A stretch of DNA of 64,000 bases from Terriglobia bacterium (GTDB taxonomy: Bacteria; Acidobacteriota; Terriglobia; Terriglobales; Acidobacteriaceae). This document shows, piece after piece, positions 54,601-62,529 of this stretch (the first letter of the stretch is position 1; each line of letters starts with the position of its first letter). The stretch spans positions 105,432 through 169,431 of the forward strand of contig JAIQEU010000014.1 in NCBI GenBank assembly GCA_020073665.1, in the 5' to 3' direction. The notes under the pieces are model-generated. The model searched no databases. It was given only the letters and a program-made list of their open reading frames with translations, and was not told the DNA's origin. The position numbers were made by a program, and so were the translations under genes.

Positions 54601-54702
54601 TTTGACGGACATTCGAACGACGCCGGTTACATCACCCGCTGTGAAGCTTATCTCGACAGCAAGGGGTTCTTGCGATGCCAATCCGCGAACATCGCTGCGT
54701 AA
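51631..54702 (+). CDS. tandem BadF/HgdC-type activase with DUF2229 domain
   Basis: A 1023-residue protein. Domain 1 (residues 1-300) and domain 2 (about 345-610) are ASKHA ATPase modules of the BadF/BcrA/HgdC family; domain 2 has GIDVGSVSTNLVVID, EIGGQDSKFI and the cluster-ligand Cys region (NEACAAGTGSF). Domain 3 (about 640-1010) is the DUF2229 activase-related part with CRACSNYCDMKEF, AQPCFPLQVAHGH and YISNFKCGPDS. The family uses ATP to drive low-potential electron transfer to a partner iron-sulfur protein. The DVGxxS motif needs codons upstream of GTG 51655; AUU 51631 lies 7 bases after AAAGGAGG (51616-51623) and fits best. It overlaps the next gene by 28 bases. Confidence 0.88.
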   Translation: MSISIGVDVGAVSLKLAALGAVEDAALLARLVETNSSFFRPQLTRSNGLNGRAVVLSAYRRLQGNPLQAVSDLLREFCAVVPEEAIAGCRFTGSGGRTVARAFEAEFENEFRALARSMHALHPQVRTVFEMGGETAKYIRLGATNGADHLGILDYQSSTECAAGTGSFIDQQASRLLYEVEDVGAAARGASGAARVAGRCSVFAKTDMIHAQQKGYPADQILRGLCEAVVRNFKSSIVKGRQVLSPVAFIGGVAMNAGVRDALREAFGLPEADFLVPDLQCWMSALGASLLAAEKNGNGPTSAFRCLRGETAGTEEFPTTEALSLDRVTLLRDRVPPLQVPEAGRRMDTYLGIDVGSVSTNLVVIDAKGNLLKEIYVPTAGRPIEVVSAALREIKEELGTRVNIRGVGTTGSGRELIGELTGADTVNDEITAHKTGAMHVCRQLEMPLVDTIFEIGGQDSKFIRIRDGVVVDFAMNEACAAGTGSFLEEQAEKLGVAIKGEFAQLALSSRNPVRLGERCTVFMARDVSSLMLKGAAVGDLCAGLAYSVALNYLNRVVRGRNLGNVIYFQGGTAYNDAVASAFSIILKKPIVVPPHNGVIGAIGMALIARDRMLARGGTSRFRGFDLNLVSFTRRDFVCRACSNYCDMKEFLIDGEKSYWGDQCSDKFRKRSRTDRQPVIADLLSCRDKSLQAELEPPREGRKTVGIPRAMFFYDRFPFWCRYLQELGYNVAVSPPTDGHIAANGEELAIAQPCFPLQVAHGHVHALLQQGVDYILLPNAVDAETPFMQAESKLCPWNQTLPFVVRAVEKLETDVNGKLLCPTIHFRQGPRKVRQELRILASMLGRSAAASDAAVENAYQAQRNFVETVRRAGEDALQVLRATHEPAIVLLGRPYNLYDRAVCCDIPHKLRRLYGINVLPLDFLPLEGEDVSALNDNMYWHSGRLILAAAQFTRRNPGLHLIYISNFKCGPDSYLKSFLEEACGKPSLVLQFDGHSNDAGYITRCEAYLDSKGFLRCQSANIAA

Positions 54703-56021
54703 CCCGGAAGGTTGGCGCCCATCATCCCCTGGCTGGGAAAACGGTGTACATCCCGGACATGGCCCAGGGCAGCGTCGAGGCACTGTGTGCGGTACTCCGC
54801 TGGATGGGGGTTGAGGCGCTTCCCACGCCGCCCTCGGATGCACACACGCTGGAATTGGGAGGCAAATGCACGAGCGGCGACGAATGCTTTCCCGCGAAAA
54901 TTACGACCGGGGATTTCCTGAAGATCGCCCAGCAGCCGGGGTTCGACGCCCGGCGCACGGTTTTCTTTATGGGAACTACCAACGGGCCCTGCCGCTTTGG
55001 CCAGTATGCCCCGTTTCTGCGCAAGGTTCTGCGGGAACAGGGTCACGGTGACATACAGGTTCTTTCTCCACACGGAGAACACGGCTACAGCGACTTCCAG
55101 GATTTTGACACTGCTTTCGTAAGGACGGCATGGCGGGCCTTGGTCTCGGCTGACATTCTGCGCAAACTCCTGCTGCAAACCCGGCCTTACGAAATGCTGC
55201 CGGGGATGGCCGACCGGGCTTTTCGCGCGTCGCTCGATGATTTCTGCGAGACCGTAGAACAGAGCTGTTCCGACTCCGCGTGCCAGATGCGCTCGCTGAG
55301 CGCGTCGTTGTTGCGGGCGAGGGCTCGTTTTCGTGCTGTGCCTGCACGCTTCGACGGCAGCCGGCCGCTAATCGGCATCGTGGGTGAGATTTTCTGCCGT
55401 CTCAACAATTTCAGCAACCAGGACCTGGTACGCCGGCTGGAAGCCCAGGGCGCGGAGTGCTGGATGTCCGATATCGCCGAGTGGATTGCCTACACCAACA
55501 TGGAAGAGGTGCGCAATCTGCGGCTGGCGGGCCAGTCCTGGTCCTGGGAGATGATGAAATCGAAGCTACGTGCTCGAATCCAGCACGCCGACGAACGCGC
55601 ACTGGGTTCGTTATTCGCCGAGGATTTCGCCGGCTACGAGGAACCTGACGTCGAGGAAGTGCTGAAGCTGGCCAGGCCCTACCTTCCCTTTCCCGGGGCC
55701 GAAGGCGAGACGGTCATCAGCGTGGGCAGGAGTGGCTATCTTGCCCTGCACGGAGCGGACGGGATTGTGGACATCAGCCCGTTCACCTGCATGAACGGAG
55801 TCGTGAGCGAAGCCATCTATCCCAAGCTTAGGCGGGATTACGGCGGCATTCCCATCCGCAACTTCTATTTTGACGGCCAGCAATCGGATCTCGACCGCGA
55901 CACCGCAATCTACCTCGAACTGGCGCAGTCGTACCGGAAGACAAAGCCCTATGAGCGCCTTTACCCTTCGCGGTTTTCACGGGGCAGCAGGACAAGCTCA
56001 ATGCAACCGGCGTTGCGCTAG
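54675..56021 (+). CDS. HgdB-like 2-hydroxyacyl-CoA dehydratase family protein
   Basis: A 448-residue protein with conserved Cys motifs of the dehydratase superfamily: GGKCTSGDECFPAK near residues 65-80, NGPCRFGQY near 105-113, and DISPFTCMNGVVSEAI near the C-terminus. These would hold a [4Fe-4S] (or double-cubane-like) cluster that receives electrons from the activase. It overlaps the activase gene, so the two are translationally coupled. Substrate unknown; classical dehydratase subunits with CoA-transferase partners are not adjacent. The final 20 residues are Arg/Ser-rich and unlike the family. Confidence 0.85.
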   Translation: MPIREHRCVTRKVGAHHPLAGKTVYIPDMAQGSVEALCAVLRWMGVEALPTPPSDAHTLELGGKCTSGDECFPAKITTGDFLKIAQQPGFDARRTVFFMGTTNGPCRFGQYAPFLRKVLREQGHGDIQVLSPHGEHGYSDFQDFDTAFVRTAWRALVSADILRKLLLQTRPYEMLPGMADRAFRASLDDFCETVEQSCSDSACQMRSLSASLLRARARFRAVPARFDGSRPLIGIVGEIFCRLNNFSNQDLVRRLEAQGAECWMSDIAEWIAYTNMEEVRNLRLAGQSWSWEMMKSKLRARIQHADERALGSLFAEDFAGYEEPDVEEVLKLARPYLPFPGAEGETVISVGRSGYLALHGADGIVDISPFTCMNGVVSEAIYPKLRRDYGGIPIRNFYFDGQQSDLDRDTAIYLELAQSYRKTKPYERLYPSRFSRGSRTSSMQPALR

Positions 56022-56305
56022 TGTCCAGAGTAGGCTCAACACTCACAATCCGGCTGATCGTGCGGAAGGACCAACCACGGTGACTAAAGCGGACCTTCCG
56101 TCCACGAATGACGGCGCGACGGAAGTCGTGTCCTTCCCAACACTGATGCTCTTCGCAAGACCAATGCCCTCCCCAGGTTTTGCCGGCCAGGATCCATGCG
56201 GATCGGAAGGCTGTGAAGGCTCGGCTCTCCAGAGCGAGGGCTGCTTGTTTCTTGGCTTGCCGGCTGCGGGCGTGGTGGCCGGGCGGGACGCGGGCGCTAC
56301 CAAGA

Positions 56306-57172
56306 TCACATCTGACGACGGGGGGTGTTGGAGCTGGCACTCGGGCACGCCTGGGATGAGTTTTCTTGCAGTTCGGCGATTAACTCCTGAAGGCGGCTGT
56401 GGCCGCCGCTGCTCATTCCGGTGAACTGAATGCCGATGCCGGGGTTTTCGTAGCGCGTGGGTAGACCTTCCCCGGCGCGACCCCACTGACTGTAGACAAC
56501 CTTGCCGGTGGCGCGGAGCGAGAGCCCGTTGACGCACAGCACAATCTCCACTCGCCGTCCGACGTCGAACGGCTGGTCCATCTCGGCGTAACATCCGCCC
56601 AGGCTGAGGTTGATGATTGTGGCCCTTTCCGGCGGGCCCACGAAGGGGATCCGCACTTCAGCTTCGCCGGCGCACTCGTAGCGCGGGCAGCGGCGGCGCT
56701 GGGAATCATTCTCATTGGCGGTCGGGGCTTCTGGCCCTGGTTGAGCGGCGCGCTCAGCGCCGGCGTCGAGTTCCATCCCCAGATACCGCCGCGACCAGTC
56801 TTCGATGTATTCCAAGGTGACCGCTTTCACCCGAGTCCAGCGATCCGGCGACGGCAGCAGGTAGCGATCCTGCAGTTCGATGCGGGCCTGGTGCAGGTCT
56901 ACACAGTAGTCCATGCCGGGCGGAGTTTTGTCGGGGTGGTTGCTACTCCTCAGCCAGACCAAGTAGTCGAGGAGCGAATCGCGGGTCTTGTTCGGGGTTC
57001 GTCCAAGCTGCTGGCAGATGGCGGCGAGGGCCAGGGTGGCGGCGTCGTGGGAAATGATGAGGTCACAGGCGACGCGCTGAGGGTGGTCTGACATGGGCGC
57101 GCAGGATGCGGCCCCGGTCAGCAGTTCCCGGCTCAGACGCAAGCGGTGGCGAACTGATTCGGTCACGCTCAT
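56306..57172 (-). CDS. PilZ-domain protein with N-terminal helical region
   Basis: A 288-residue cytosolic protein. Residues 30-145 are helical and of unknown type; residues 155-265 are a PilZ domain with RRRCPRYECAGEAEV (the RxxxR c-di-GMP motif) and NLSLGGCYAEMD (the (D/N)xSxxG motif). Both motifs are well kept, so c-di-GMP binding is plausible. It ends with a Ser/Ala-rich tail. The 284-bp spacer 56022-56305 shows no gene. Confidence 0.8.
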   Translation of the reverse strand: MSVTESVRHRLRLSRELLTGAASCAPMSDHPQRVACDLIISHDAATLALAAICQQLGRTPNKTRDSLLDYLVWLRSSNHPDKTPPGMDYCVDLHQARIELQDRYLLPSPDRWTRVKAVTLEYIEDWSRRYLGMELDAGAERAAQPGPEAPTANENDSQRRRCPRYECAGEAEVRIPFVGPPERATIINLSLGGCYAEMDQPFDVGRRVEIVLCVNGLSLRATGKVVYSQWGRAGEGLPTRYENPGIGIQFTGMSSGGHSRLQELIAELQENSSQACPSASSNTPRRQM

Positions 57173-57181
57173 CTAGAATCC

Positions 57182-57436
57182 AGCGCCTGAAGGCGCTCTC
57201 ATAACGCAGCTCTGGCGGCATGGCTGAAAGCATGCCCTGATACGAATTCTCCAGCGGACGGCGGTTGCGGCACGTCTGAAGTCGTGCCCTTCCCAAGCAC
57301 ACTCCGTTCCGCGGCGTTCAGTTGCTGCTAAGACATTCGTCGGCATCCTGGTTGAATTCTTGAGATCGCAAGAACCAACCCCCAGCGGCTAAAGCCGATT
57401 ACCCCACGACACCTAGGGCACGACTGAAGTCGTGCC
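57182..57436. repeat. cluster of 20-bp palindromes with CTGAAG centres
   Basis: Four hairpins lie within 255 bp: AGCGCCTGAAGGCGCT (57182-57197), GGCATGGCTGAAAGCATGCC (57217-57236), GGCACGTCTGAAGTCGTGCC (57269-57288) and the perfect GGCACGACTGAAGTCGTGCC (57417-57436). A short CGGCTAAAGCCG lies at 57385-57396. They occupy the 368-bp spacer 57173-57540 between the PilZ gene and truB, where no gene was seen. Confidence 0.7.
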
Positions 57437-57540
57437 CTTCCCAAACACGCTGCAGACACTGCGGACATTCAACCGCAGCGCATGGGTGCGTAGATAAGAT
57501 GTATGTCGTTTTACTGCAATCAGATACCGCGCTTCCCTGC

Positions 57541-58455
57541 TCATTTTCTTGCAGGTTTGGCCAGTTGTTGAGCGGAGTCTCCTGCCAGCACGATCTTGGG
57601 ATGGAATAGGGCTCCGGCGATGCGGGTGGCGATGGCAAGCAGTTCCCTTTGTCCGTAGAACACCTTGACCTGGCGGGCGCCGGAGAGTTCCATCAGGTTG
57701 ACGGCGCGTCCGCTGCGAATCAGGGCGGCGGCTTCTTCGCTGGCGGTGACGCACGGAATCTGGGGGAGCAGCTTGCGGGGATGGACCAGGACCTCTTCGG
57801 TTTGGCCGTTACGGGCGGCGGCGTCAACCTGCTCCAGGGTGTGGGCGTCGGCGGCGGTGAACTCGCCCAGGGCGGTGCGGCGCAGTGACTCGAGATGCGC
57901 GCCGCAGCCGATTTGTTGACCCATGTCGTGGGCTACGGAGCGCATGTAAGTTCCGGACGCGACCCTGGCCCGAAAGGCAACGCGATCGGCTTCCACGCGC
58001 AGGATTTCGAACTCCTTGATTTCTACCTGCACCGGCTGGAGCGGGACGTCCTGATGCTTGCGCGCCAGTTTGTACGCAGGGACACCCTTGATTTTCTTGG
58101 CGGAAAAGGGCGGTGGCATTTGTTCGATCACGCCGCGGAAGCGGGCGGCCACTTCCCTCACCTGCTGGTCCAGTAGGATTACGCTCCGGGCTGGACCGGC
58201 GGCCTCGCCTTCGGCGTCGTAGGTATCGGTTGCGAAGCCAAAGCGAATGACGCCTTCATAGGTCTTGTCGGACCCGGTGTAAAACTGGGCGAGGCGGGTG
58301 AGATTGCCGAGCACCAGGGGCAAAACCCCGGTCGCGCCGGGATCGAGTGTGCCGAGGTGTCCTACAGCTTTTTGCTGGAGGATGCGGCGGACACGGTTGA
58401 CCACGTCGTGCGAGGTCAGGCCTGCCGGCTTATCGATGATAAGGACACCGTTCAT
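57541..58455 (-). CDS. truB: tRNA pseudouridine(55) synthase
   Basis: Makes pseudouridine 55 in the T-loop of tRNAs. A 304-residue product from ATG 58455, with GVLIIDKPAGLTSHDVVNRVRR at the N-terminus and the catalytic Asp in GHLGTLDPGATGVLPLVLG. A PUA-like C-terminus is partly present. TTG at 58467 is an alternative start. Divergent from the rhomboid gene. Confidence 0.95.
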   Translation of the reverse strand: MNGVLIIDKPAGLTSHDVVNRVRRILQQKAVGHLGTLDPGATGVLPLVLGNLTRLAQFYTGSDKTYEGVIRFGFATDTYDAEGEAAGPARSVILLDQQVREVAARFRGVIEQMPPPFSAKKIKGVPAYKLARKHQDVPLQPVQVEIKEFEILRVEADRVAFRARVASGTYMRSVAHDMGQQIGCGAHLESLRRTALGEFTAADAHTLEQVDAAARNGQTEEVLVHPRKLLPQIPCVTASEEAAALIRSGRAVNLMELSGARQVKVFYGQRELLAIATRIAGALFHPKIVLAGDSAQQLAKPARK

Positions 58456-58471
58456 GGAATCGGGCAATTTT

Positions 58472-58627
58472 GTAATTGGGTAACCTGGAAATCAAGAACC
58501 TACAGTTCCAGCATCGTCGAGCCTCTCTCTGCTATTGTGGATGGCTGCGTGATTTCGTAATCGGGCATTGCGACATCCAGTGTAGCTCTTAAATTACCAA
58601 ATTACCCGATTACACAATTACCCGATT
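58472..58627. repeat. inverted and direct repeats in truB-rhomboid spacer
   Basis: GTAATTGGGTAA (58472-58483) is complementary, with one mismatch, to the two direct copies of AATTACCCGATT at 58600-58611 and 58616-58627. A further GTAATCGGGC lies at 58557-58566. The repeats flank the divergent promoters and could be a shared operator or a dispersed element. Confidence 0.5.
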
Positions 58628-58632
58628 CTCCC

Positions 58633-59331
58633 ATGATTCCTATTCGCGATGACCAACCCCGCTTCAGCGATCCTTTCGTGACCTATTTCCTGATCGCGAT
58701 CAACACGGTCATCTTCCTGCTGGAGTGGGCGCTGGATCCGTCGAGCCTAACGGGCCTGCTCTATGAGTTCGGGATGATTCCCTCGCATGTTGCCGGCCTG
58801 GTTTCGGGCGCCCATGGCATCAATCCAACGGTAGCCCTGGTGCCGATGTTCACTTCCATGTTTCTGCATGGCTCGTGGATGCACGTGATTGGGAACATGT
58901 GGTTCCTGTGGATTTTTGGGGACAACATCGAGGACTACCTGGGCCACTTCAAGTACCTGGCATTTTACCTGGGGAGCGGGGTGGCGGCGGCGCTGGCGCA
59001 GATCGTGGTGAATCCGTTCTCGACAGTGCCGAACGTCGGGGCCAGCGGAGCAATTGCGGGAGTGCTGGGGGCATACTTCATCCTGTATCCCAAGGCGCGG
59101 GTGCTCACCTGGTTCCCGCTATTTTTCTTCTTTCACCTGCCCGCATGGGTGATGTTGGGCTACTGGTTCGTTTACCAATTTCTGAGTGGCGCGGCCACGT
59201 CGATCACGCAAGCTGGCGAGAACAGCGGTGGCATTGCCTTCTGGGCCCACGTGGGTGGGTTTGTGGCGGGGATCGTGCTGATCAAGATTATTCCGGAGCG
59301 GCCTCGGCGATACCGGTATGGGGCGTGGTAA
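58633..59331 (+). CDS. rhomboid-family intramembrane serine protease
   Basis: A 232-residue protein with about six TMs. The catalytic Ser138 is in GASGAIAGVLGAYF and His206 is in FWAHVGGFVAGI; WMHVIGNMWFLWIFGDNIED (82-101) carries the HxxxN oxyanion motif. Cleaves single-pass membrane proteins; substrate unknown. No N-terminal cytosolic domain. It ends about 50 bp before the penicillin acylase gene. Confidence 0.95.
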   Translation: MIPIRDDQPRFSDPFVTYFLIAINTVIFLLEWALDPSSLTGLLYEFGMIPSHVAGLVSGAHGINPTVALVPMFTSMFLHGSWMHVIGNMWFLWIFGDNIEDYLGHFKYLAFYLGSGVAAALAQIVVNPFSTVPNVGASGAIAGVLGAYFILYPKARVLTWFPLFFFFHLPAWVMLGYWFVYQFLSGAATSITQAGENSGGIAFWAHVGGFVAGIVLIKIIPERPRRYRYGAW

Positions 59332-59380
59332 GACGGCTCGCAGCTTTTAGCTGTCAGCTCATAACGCTTGGCTCAAGACC

Positions 59381-61759
59381 ATGAAAACCAAACCTATCTT
59401 TTTTTCGATACTGATTCTCACGATGGCGGTGATTGCCAATGCGCAGAAGGCTCCGTTGGCACTTGAGGCTCGGGCAAAGGCGGCAGTCTCAACTAGTCGC
59501 GGAACATTGAAAGTTGCGGGACTTTCGCAGCCGGTCAATGTACTGCGCGATCGCTGGGGCGTAGCCCATATTTACGCTCAGAACCAGCACGACTTGTTTT
59601 TCGCCCAGGGATACGTGGCGTCGCAAGACCGGTTATTTCAGATGGAATTATGGAAGCGGTCGGGACAAGGGCGACTGGCGGAAGTTCTGGGCCCTTCGGC
59701 CCTGCTGCGCGACATTGATGCTCGGCTATTGCGGTATCGCGGGGACATGAAGGCGGAATATGAGAGCTACTCTCCGGACACCCGGGAGATTCTGCAGGCG
59801 TTTACGGACGGCATCAATGCCTATATTGACTCCGCGGGCGAGTCGCCTGCGTCCACCCCTGCGCAGGCTTTGCCGATTGAATTTCAGATTGCGGGGTTTC
59901 GGCCGGAACGCTGGGTACCAGAGGACTGCCTGAACCGAATGGCGGCGTTTTCCATGACTGGCAATTCCTTCAGTGAACTGGAGCATGCACAAGTGGTGGC
60001 GGCAATGGGAGCCGAGAAGGCGTCGCCGCTGTTCGAACTGGATCCGCCAGTGCCGCTGGACCCGGCGCCTGGCGCGGAACTGGCGGGGTTGTCGCCGGGG
60101 CTGCTGCGCGACCTGGTGGGGAGCGACGTGCGGATCGACTTCCCTACTTATGCGCTCGAGGGCAGCAATAACTGGACGGTTTCGGGGGCTTTGACGAAAA
60201 GTGGCAAGCCTCTGCTGGCTAACGATCCGCACCGCGTGATTGCTGAGCCTTCGCTGCGTTACCTCGTGCACCTGGTGGCTCCGGGATGGGATGTGATTGG
60301 AGCGGGCGAACCGGGACTGCCCGGGGTTGCGCTGGGGCACAACCAGAGCATCGCTTGGGGCTTCACCATCTTTGGGCTTGATCAGCAGGATCTTTACGTG
60401 GAGGAACTCAATCCGGCCGACCATTTGCAGTACAAGACGGAGAATGGTTGGGAGCGGATGCGGGTGGAGAAAGAAACGTTTGGCATTCGCGGCGGGCCGG
60501 CGGTGAGCGTTGATCTGAAGTTCACGCGTCACGGTCCAGTGCTTTGGGAGGACGGGAGACGGGCGCTGGCGTTGCGTTGGGTGGGTGCGGAACCGGGGAC
60601 GGCGGGATACCTGGGATCGCTGGCGGTGGATCGCGCCCAGAACTGGGCCCAGTTCGAGGGCGCCATGCCGCGGTGGAAGGTGCCGTCGGAGAACATCGTG
60701 TATGCCGATCGCGAAGGAAACATCGGTGAGCACTCCATCGGGCTGGCGCCGCTGCGCAAGAACTGGACGGGCCTGCTGCCGGTTCCGGGTGTGGGCGGAT
60801 ACGAGTGGGCGGGGTTTGTGCCCACAGTGGAGCTTCCGCATTCATTCAATCCGAAGGCGGGATTTATCGCGACGGCGAATCACAAGATGATTCCGGAGAA
60901 TTATCCCTACAAAGTGGGGTATGAGTGGGCGCCGCAGTTTCGCGTACGGCGAATTACCGAGGTGCTGGACCGGGCGCGGGACAGCGGAACAAAATTGGAC
61001 GTTGAAGACCTGGGGCGTTTGCAGAGTGACGTGGTGTCTCTGCCGGCGCGGGAATTGATCGGATTGTTGCGGCCGGCGGCGGGTGATGGTCCGGATTTCG
61101 CGGCGCAGATGATCCTGGGTTGGGACGGCACGGTCGGTCAGGACTCGGCAGCTGCGGCTTTGTACGAGCTATGGATCGGGGAGTTGACGGAGGCGGTGCT
61201 GCATCGGGCCGCACCGGAAAACGTCTGGAAGGTGCTGGACGACTGGACCCCGGCGCAGGTGCTGAAGTATTTGGCGCATCCGACAACGGAGGTGTTCGGG
61301 GCAAATCCAGAAGCGGAGCGCGACCGGTTACTGCGCGAGTCGCTGAAGGCAGCAGCCGCGAAACTGACCCAACTGGAAGGGCCCGATCCCGCGAAATGGG
61401 CGTGGGGGAAATTGCACGTGGTGCGGTTCCGGCATCCTTTGGATAAAGCACCCGAGGCCGAGGCATTAACGGATCTGGGGCCGGTGGCGCGTCCGGGAGA
61501 CGAGTACGTGGTGAATGCCACGGGATACTTTGGGGACTCGTTCGAGCAGGTGTCGGGCGCGAGTTACCGGGAGATTCTGGATACCGGCGATTGGGACCGA
61601 TCGGTGGCGGTGAATACTCCGGGGCAGAGCGGGCAGCCGGGGAGTGCGCACTATTCAGATCTGCTGCCTTTGTGGAGCACGGGGCAGTATTTTCCACTCG
61701 CCTATTCGCGCGAGGCTGTGGAGAAGGCTTCGACTGACCGGCTGGTTTTGACGCCTTAG
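59381..61759 (+). CDS. penicillin acylase family protein (S45)
   Basis: A 792-residue exported N-terminal nucleophile hydrolase. Signal peptide KPIFFSILILTMAVIANAQ, an alpha-subunit region (residues 45-250), a linker, then the autocleavage site with nucleophile Ser262 (ALEGSNNWTVSG), followed by the beta region (LANDPHRVI, GHNQSIAWGFTIFGLDQQDLYVEELNP). Processed in the periplasm by analogy with family members. Substrate could be an acylated amino acid, an N-acyl homoserine lactone or a beta-lactam; sequence does not decide. Confidence 0.93.
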   Translation: MKTKPIFFSILILTMAVIANAQKAPLALEARAKAAVSTSRGTLKVAGLSQPVNVLRDRWGVAHIYAQNQHDLFFAQGYVASQDRLFQMELWKRSGQGRLAEVLGPSALLRDIDARLLRYRGDMKAEYESYSPDTREILQAFTDGINAYIDSAGESPASTPAQALPIEFQIAGFRPERWVPEDCLNRMAAFSMTGNSFSELEHAQVVAAMGAEKASPLFELDPPVPLDPAPGAELAGLSPGLLRDLVGSDVRIDFPTYALEGSNNWTVSGALTKSGKPLLANDPHRVIAEPSLRYLVHLVAPGWDVIGAGEPGLPGVALGHNQSIAWGFTIFGLDQQDLYVEELNPADHLQYKTENGWERMRVEKETFGIRGGPAVSVDLKFTRHGPVLWEDGRRALALRWVGAEPGTAGYLGSLAVDRAQNWAQFEGAMPRWKVPSENIVYADREGNIGEHSIGLAPLRKNWTGLLPVPGVGGYEWAGFVPTVELPHSFNPKAGFIATANHKMIPENYPYKVGYEWAPQFRVRRITEVLDRARDSGTKLDVEDLGRLQSDVVSLPARELIGLLRPAAGDGPDFAAQMILGWDGTVGQDSAAAALYELWIGELTEAVLHRAAPENVWKVLDDWTPAQVLKYLAHPTTEVFGANPEAERDRLLRESLKAAAAKLTQLEGPDPAKWAWGKLHVVRFRHPLDKAPEAEALTDLGPVARPGDEYVVNATGYFGDSFEQVSGASYREILDTGDWDRSVAVNTPGQSGQPGSAHYSDLLPLWSTGQYFPLAYSREAVEKASTDRLVLTP

Positions 61760-61842
61760 TTCTAGCGGGGTGAGGGCGGGACGCCTTCACGACAGCCGGC
61801 GGGGCGCCGGGGCTACAGGTACACCGCGTACAATTGTTAAGT

Positions 61843-62520
61843 ATGAGCAGGACGGTTACGACAGTCTTCTTTGACGTGGGCAATACCCTTCTGTTTCCGG
61901 ACCGGAAACGTATTCTGGCTCCGCTCCACCAACGCCAGGTATCCCCCACTTTGGCGCAATGGCACGCGATCGAGCGGAAAACCAAGAAAGAGTTCGATGC
62001 CATGGTGGAAGGAGGCAATCCGGACCACGGATTCTGGTACCTGTTCTATACCCACCTGCTGGAGGAACTCGGCATTGGCGACGATGGGTTACGGGATGCG
62101 CTGGTGGAGGCGACTCGGATTTCGGACAACTGGGGAGATATCCGGCCGGGGACGCGGGCGGCCCTGGAGCGCATTGGTGGACGATTCCAGATCGGCGTGA
62201 TTTCGAACGCGGACGGCAAGATCGCGGCGCTGCTGGAACGGGACGGAATCGCCGATTGCTTTCGCAATATAACGGATTCCGGCTTGGTTGGAAAAGAAAA
62301 ACCGCATCCGGCGATTTTCGCGGCGGCGCTGGAGGCGATGCGCGTGCGTCCGGAAGAGAGTTTGTATGTGGGCGACGTCTATTCGGTTGACTACCAGGGC
62401 GCGACGCGGGCCGGCATGCAGGCTATGTTGTTTGACGTGTCGGGAGCGTACCGGGACACCGATCTCCCGCGGGTGGAGTCGCTGGAAGGCTTGGAGAAAG
62501 AAATCAGCGGCTGGCGATGA
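61843..62520 (+). CDS. HAD-superfamily hydrolase
   Basis: A 225-residue phosphatase-like protein. Motif I VFFDVGNTLLFP (Asp14 nucleophile, although the second Asp is replaced by Asn), motif II ISNADGKI, motif III GKEKPHP and motif IV VGDVYSVDYQGA. The N in place of D suggests altered catalysis, but many HAD proteins tolerate it. ATG 61843 is preferred over TTG 61834. It converges with the bshC-like gene, 9 bases between the stops. Confidence 0.88.
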   Translation: MSRTVTTVFFDVGNTLLFPDRKRILAPLHQRQVSPTLAQWHAIERKTKKEFDAMVEGGNPDHGFWYLFYTHLLEELGIGDDGLRDALVEATRISDNWGDIRPGTRAALERIGGRFQIGVISNADGKIAALLERDGIADCFRNITDSGLVGKEKPHPAIFAAALEAMRVRPEESLYVGDVYSVDYQGATRAGMQAMLFDVSGAYRDTDLPRVESLEGLEKEISGWR

Positions 62521-62529
62521 CTCCGTAAT

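Noticed and set aside
61829..61842. Second leaderless promoter in front of the HAD gene
   Set aside because: A TACAAT hexamer is present, but no -35 element stands at the right distance.
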